The notes under the pieces are model-generated. The model was not told where the DNA came from. It saw nothing but the letters and a program-made list of their open reading frames with translations, and searched no databases. The translations under genes and the position numbers were made by a program. From positions 1-51,252 of the IMG/VR virus record IMGVR_UViG_3300045996_000928: a DNA stretch of 51,252 nucleotides, one strand, 5' to 3'. Positions 48,531 through 51,252 of this stretch are shown piece after piece (the stretch's first letter is position 1; the number at the start of each line of letters is the position of its first letter). This stretch comes from a virus.

Positions 48531-48857
48531 TTATGCTGCCATTGCTAATTTTTTATATCCCATAGAAACAAATCCATTTCTGATAAAAAAGCGTTTTAGC
48601 TTATCACTCGTAACATTGTCTATTGATGGGTTATATATATAATGGCCCGTGCCGTCTTTATCAATTTTGTAGAAGTTAAAGCCATTAAGGCATATTATTA
48701 TTTCAATTTGCTTTGCTATTGCCACCTTTGTAGTCCTTTCAATAGCCTCACAACGCTTGTAATAAGTTATTTTAGAGTAACCCTTAATTGTGTAAACCTC
48801 TTGGCTGAAAATATTGCTAACTGAATCTATGCAAGCCGGGTTAATTCTTGGTCTCAT
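48531..48857 (-). CDS. Hypothetical basic protein (108 aa)
   Basis: Basic, Tyr-rich protein, with YSKITYYKRCEAIERTTKVA and FNFYKIDKDGTGHYIYNPSI. No domain recognised. Overlaps the next gene by one base. Confidence 0.5.
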   Translation of the reverse strand: MRPRINPACIDSVSNIFSQEVYTIKGYSKITYYKRCEAIERTTKVAIAKQIEIIICLNGFNFYKIDKDGTGHYIYNPSIDNVTSDKLKRFFIRNGFVSMGYKKLAMAA

Positions 48858-49075
48858 TATATAGCCTCCTTTAAAAAGTCCTCAAATTCTATTATGTGAA
48901 ATCTTTTATCTTCAGTATCAGATAAGAAGTAGGGTAAAAAGTTATCTTCTACCGATACGTATCTATCACCTTTTATTATTGCAGCAGGACGGGCCGGTTT
49001 AAAGCCTCTGGTATGCTCTAAACTTTTAATCACTACATTATATTCCTCTTGGGTTGTTATATGTATCAGTTCCAT
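48857..49075 (-). CDS. Hypothetical protein (72 aa)
   Basis: Small protein with KPARPAAIIKGDRYVSVED, beta strands and an acidic C-terminal helix (IIEFEDFLKEAI). Adjoins both neighbours within 3 bp, so it is co-translated. Confidence 0.5.
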   Translation of the reverse strand: MELIHITTQEEYNVVIKSLEHTRGFKPARPAAIIKGDRYVSVEDNFLPYFLSDTEDKRFHIIEFEDFLKEAI

Positions 49076-49077
49076 GA

Positions 49078-49299
49078 TTAAGCAGATAATTCTGTTTGTA
49101 GGTCTTGTGCCATTTCCTCTGCCATTTCGTGATAGCCCTTTTCTTTTGCCAGTATAATAAAGCTTTCAGCCTCTAATGATGTAACCGCCCGGTCAAATGC
49201 CCTCCTAATAAGCGTTTTTACATCTTCATAAAGCATCTGCCTGTTTTCGGCTGTTCTTAGCTTTAGATCAACTGCGGTATAATTTGAATGTACTATCAT
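49078..49299 (-). CDS. Hypothetical helical protein (73 aa)
   Basis: Fully helical and acidic, MIVHSNYTAVDLKLRTAENR followed by ILAKEKGYHEMAEEMAQDLQ. Start overlaps the stop of the small membrane gene upstream. Confidence 0.5.
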   Translation of the reverse strand: MIVHSNYTAVDLKLRTAENRQMLYEDVKTLIRRAFDRAVTSLEAESFIILAKEKGYHEMAEEMAQDLQTELSA

Positions 49300-49418
49300 G
49301 GCTTTCTATTTTTTAAATCTGCTATCTCATCTTTCAGGTCGAGAATAATACCTATCAATAACACTATGAATATTGCCCCTACTAAAAATCCAACAGCGAT
49401 TAACATAGGGGTTTCCAT
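49296..49418 (-). CDS. Small single-pass membrane protein (40 aa)
   Basis: ATG at 49418, TGA at 49296 overlapping the next ATG. Helix MLIAVGFLVGAIFIVLLIGI followed by a charged tail. Coupled to its neighbour. Could be an early superinfection-exclusion peptide (inference). Confidence 0.5.
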   Translation of the reverse strand: METPMLIAVGFLVGAIFIVLLIGIILDLKDEIADLKNRKP

Positions 49419-49422
49419 AGCT

Positions 49423-49770
49423 TTAAAATTTGGCGTTTAGATAATCAGTTACAACTGAATTAAGGTTCTCTTTTAGGTAGCCATAGCCTGCCATTGGAAC
49501 ACGCTCTTGTACGTGCATATCGTTGGCGGCATCCCATGAATCGGTATAGTCACGGTAAAACTCATTGGTAAAATCAACCAGGTCTTGTAATGGGACGGTT
49601 TTATATTCTAACTCGCTATCAATAACATTTTCGTCAAAGTAGGCTACTGTTACCTGCCTTGCGTCAATATCTACTTCCTCAATACAATAAGAGGGTGTGT
49701 TACTTGCTGTATGCACGATAACAAGATTTGTTTTAATGACTGGAGTTTGTATTTTTGCTGCTGTATTCAT
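49423..49770 (-). CDS. Hypothetical protein (115 aa)
   Basis: Soluble, acidic, beta-rich protein with SYCIEEVDIDARQVTVAYFD, then VDFTNEFYRDYTDSWDAAND. No family recognised. Between two small early genes. Confidence 0.5.
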   Translation of the reverse strand: MNTAAKIQTPVIKTNLVIVHTASNTPSYCIEEVDIDARQVTVAYFDENVIDSELEYKTVPLQDLVDFTNEFYRDYTDSWDAANDMHVQERVPMAGYGYLKENLNSVVTDYLNAKF

Positions 49771-49787
49771 AATAATTTAATTTAATC

Positions 49788-49815
49788 GCCACGGCTTCTG
49801 ACCCCGTGGCTTTTT
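49788..49815 (+). terminator. Intrinsic terminator on the plus strand
   Basis: Seven-bp stem GCCACGG/CCGTGGC (49788-49794, 49804-49810) with a 9-nt loop and TTTTT behind it on the plus strand. No plus-strand gene precedes it in the window, so it must act on antisense or read-through RNA, or form part of the leader of the gene at 49770. Confidence 0.6.
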
Positions 49816-49819
49816 CTGT

Positions 49820-50023
49820 TTATTTAACTCTTATCTCCGGCATCCATCCCGGCTTATATTTTCTTATTTCTTTTATTTCTTTAGGATGTTCTGCAATAGC
49901 CTTTTCAACATCACGGGCTTCTCTGATTTTTAACCGCTTTAAGGCTCTTTCTTCATTTGGGCTTAACCTTTTGGCCTTAACCACCCTCGGCGGCTCTTTA
50001 AGGGCTGAATAGGCTACTTGCAT
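49820..50023 (-). CDS. Hypothetical basic protein (67 aa)
   Basis: Lys/Arg-rich, helical protein (VKAKRLSPNEERALKRLKIR) likely to bind nucleic acids. One-base overlap with the next gene. Early position just after the regulator fits a transcription or host takeover factor, without proof. Confidence 0.5.
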   Translation of the reverse strand: MQVAYSALKEPPRVVKAKRLSPNEERALKRLKIREARDVEKAIAEHPKEIKEIRKYKPGWMPEIRVK

Positions 50024-50259
50024 TAGGCTGTTTGTTTAAGGTCTAAATCAAAATCACGCACTACCTTGCAATAGCCAGCCTCGATCTGCTCTTTTTTACC
50101 CTCTACGCTATATTGCTTTTCAGGATATTTATTTTTAATCCTTTCGCTTACATATTGGCGCATAGTGCCCAAAGTTTCGGCAGGAAATTTTTCGCTCTTA
50201 CCCTCTTTGATAGCCAGTACCAAATCAAAATATGATATGCCTTTTTTATTCCTTTTCAT
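50023..50259 (-). CDS. Hypothetical early protein (78 aa)
   Basis: The ATG at 50259 (MKRNKKGISYFDLVLAIKEG) overlaps the stop of the LuxR-type gene (TAATG), which fixes the start. An upstream TTG would extend it. Basic, with SEKFPAETLGTMRQYVSERI. No family recognised. Confidence 0.55.
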   Translation of the reverse strand: MKRNKKGISYFDLVLAIKEGKSEKFPAETLGTMRQYVSERIKNKYPEKQYSVEGKKEQIEAGYCKVVRDFDLDLKQTA

Positions 50260-50783
50260 TATGCTGCTCTTTTTAAAAAACCTTTTTCTTTTGCCCAAAC
50301 AGTTACTTCTGCCCTGCCGTTAAAGCCCGTATTGAAGAATAGGTAGGCGCAATGCCCCGCTACTGTTTTAGGTGAAATGCACAGACGGTCTGCTATTTCC
50401 TTATCTTTTAAATAGATATATTCAAGCACCCTCATTGGGCCGTCACCAATTGGCGCACCGTTATCGAAATAAGCCGAAGTAAAGTTTGGCATGTATTCAG
50501 GCTCACTAGGTATGCCATCTTCGGTTATATCAACCTTGCCATCCATACCGCCCCATCTGCCAAAGGCAAAGTCTTTCATTTCGCCCATCGTAGCATTTAG
50601 TTGCTTCATTGTTTTCCTAATCGTCTTGAAAACGTACTCCGGCAATTCCTCAAATGCTATCTCTTTATGATTATGGAAAACTCTTAGCACGTTTTGTTCT
50701 ACAGCTAAGAATTCAGTTCCCATTGTCATTAGCCCAGGGATAATATTATTATGGTAGATCTTTTGGTTATCGGCTATTTTCAT
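50259..50783 (-). CDS. LuxR-type HTH regulator, first early gene
   Basis: A 174-residue protein. The C-terminal third is a GerE/LuxR helix-turn-helix: VLEYIYLKDKEIADRLCISP followed by KTVAGHCAYLFFNTGFNGRA. The N-terminal 110 residues have no recognised sensor. It is the first leftward gene, transcribed away from the repressor, in the position of cro in lambda-type switches. Its promoter overlaps the repressor operators. Expected to activate or reset the early programme. Confidence 0.75.
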   Translation of the reverse strand: MKIADNQKIYHNNIIPGLMTMGTEFLAVEQNVLRVFHNHKEIAFEELPEYVFKTIRKTMKQLNATMGEMKDFAFGRWGGMDGKVDITEDGIPSEPEYMPNFTSAYFDNGAPIGDGPMRVLEYIYLKDKEIADRLCISPKTVAGHCAYLFFNTGFNGRAEVTVWAKEKGFLKRAA

Positions 50784-50847
50784 TTCGGTTAATTTTACCT
50801 ATTGTCAGGACTTTGTTTATATTTACTTTTGTTAGCATTAACTAATA

Positions 50848-50929
50848 CAAATATATTCATTTTTGACAAATCAGTATAATATATTTTCATTTTTGACATA
50901 TTTATGTGTAAGTTATTGATTATCAATAA
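50848..50929. promoter_or_regulatory. Lysis-lysogeny control region: early promoter and operators
   Basis: The minus-strand -7 box TATATTTG (50855-50848) drives the LuxR-type gene and the early operon. Two exact copies of TTCATTTTTGACA lie at 50856-50868 and 50886-50898, 30 bp apart. The first touches the -7 box, so a repressor bound there would block the promoter. A 17-nt perfect palindrome TTATTGATTATCAATAA lies at 50913-50929, nearer the repressor start. No clear -33 TTTG was found. The same ATTTTTGACA string recurs near the XRE gene (36266-36276). Confidence 0.68.
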
Positions 50930-50963
50930 GATTAATTTTTCATTATTGAAACAAAATTAAAAA

Positions 50964-51252
50964 GTGAACGGAATAGAGTTAAAAGAGTTGCGAATAAAAA
51001 AGGGATTGACACAAACGCAATTAGCCGAAATTACGGGCATTCCGCAGGGTACTATAGGCAGATTAGAATCAACCGGTCAGGATATTAAAAAGGTTGATGT
51101 TCTAACTAAACTGATTGCAGTATTCAAAAATGAAAGCGACCCAACCCCAAAAGCAAGCAAAACAAGCATGGTACTAAGTGATTTAACCCCGCATAAAGGT
51201 TATAGTACCACGCCTACAAAGAATACCGAAAATAAAGGAGTACCTTATTATG
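50964..51252 (+). CDS. CI-like repressor, N-terminal HTH part (continues at 128 on the circle)
   Basis: GTG at 50964 opens a frame that runs past the window end into base 128 of the left end, giving a 224-residue repressor. The first 60 residues, NGIELKELRIKKGLTQTQLA and then EITGIPQGTIGRLESTGQDI, are an XRE-type helix-turn-helix. The C-terminal peptidase half is described at 1-513. It lies opposite the early promoter with its operators and controls lysogeny. GTG is used as the start because no ATG fits. Confidence 0.9.
   Translation, partial: MNGIELKELRIKKGLTQTQLAEITGIPQGTIGRLESTGQDIKKVDVLTKLIAVFKNESDPTPKASKTSMVLSDLTPHKGYSTTPTKNTENKGVPYY
51126..51252. repeat. Terminal direct repeat, right copy (circular overlap)
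   Basis: Identical to bases 1-127. See the left copy. It includes the middle of the repressor gene. Confidence 0.93.

Overview
The window is a complete temperate tailed-phage genome of the Bacteroidota, read as a circle. The first 127 bases (1-127) are repeated exactly at the end (51126-51252), so the real molecule is a 51,125 bp circle. The CI-like repressor gene runs across the junction (50964-51252, continuing at 128-513). A Bacteroidota host, probably of the Sphingobacteria/Cytophaga side, is suggested by low GC, TAnnTTTG-type -7 boxes, few Shine-Dalgarno sequences, many TAA stops, 'FAQ'-type signal peptides, lipoproteins with short lipoboxes, and families typical of this phylum (Rad52-like annealing protein, YSWKHT-type integrase). 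No contractile sheath gene is recognisable and the tape measure has 909 residues, so a siphovirus is the best guess.

Layout. (1) 50964 to 3124, plus strand: lysogeny block with repressor, TerB-like protein, two lipoproteins (likely lysogenic conversion genes), attP and integrase. A minus-strand RadC-like gene follows. (2) 3956-17483, minus strand: the lysis genes (M15 endolysin, holin-like and tiny membrane peptides) lie at the 3' end of the tail operon (tail fibre, tail tip, tape measure, tail chaperone). (3) 17546-19151, plus strand: an inverted cassette with an RNA ligase and four small genes, set inside the late region. (4) 19195-30005, minus strand: head and packaging genes in the order terS, terL, portal, scaffold, major capsid, neck, tail tube, plus a papain-like cysteine protease before terS. 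(5) 30148-50783, minus strand: early region of about 50 mostly small genes, headed by a LuxR-type regulator opposite the repressor. It contains a Rad52-like annealing protein, a RecB-nuclease/FtsK-motor fusion, a stand-alone DnaA domain IV, a DUF1376 replication protein, a PP-loop PAPS-reductase-like protein, an HNH-like protein, three methyltransferases, a local XRE switch and two tRNA-like elements.

How it works together. The repressor probably shuts the leftward early promoter through TTCATTTTTGACA repeats. Once that promoter is open, the whole lytic programme is read leftward, punctuated by four intrinsic terminators. The capsid gene has its own promoter and a hairpin leader. The phage carries no recognisable polymerase, primase or replicative helicase, so it must recruit the host replisome through its small initiator proteins. 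The most unusual items are the nuclease-translocase fusion coupled by a 4-base overlap to the annealing protein, a 199-nt tRNA-like RNA with intact acceptor, D and T arms around a very large insert, and virion-region proteins that carry Sec signal peptides.
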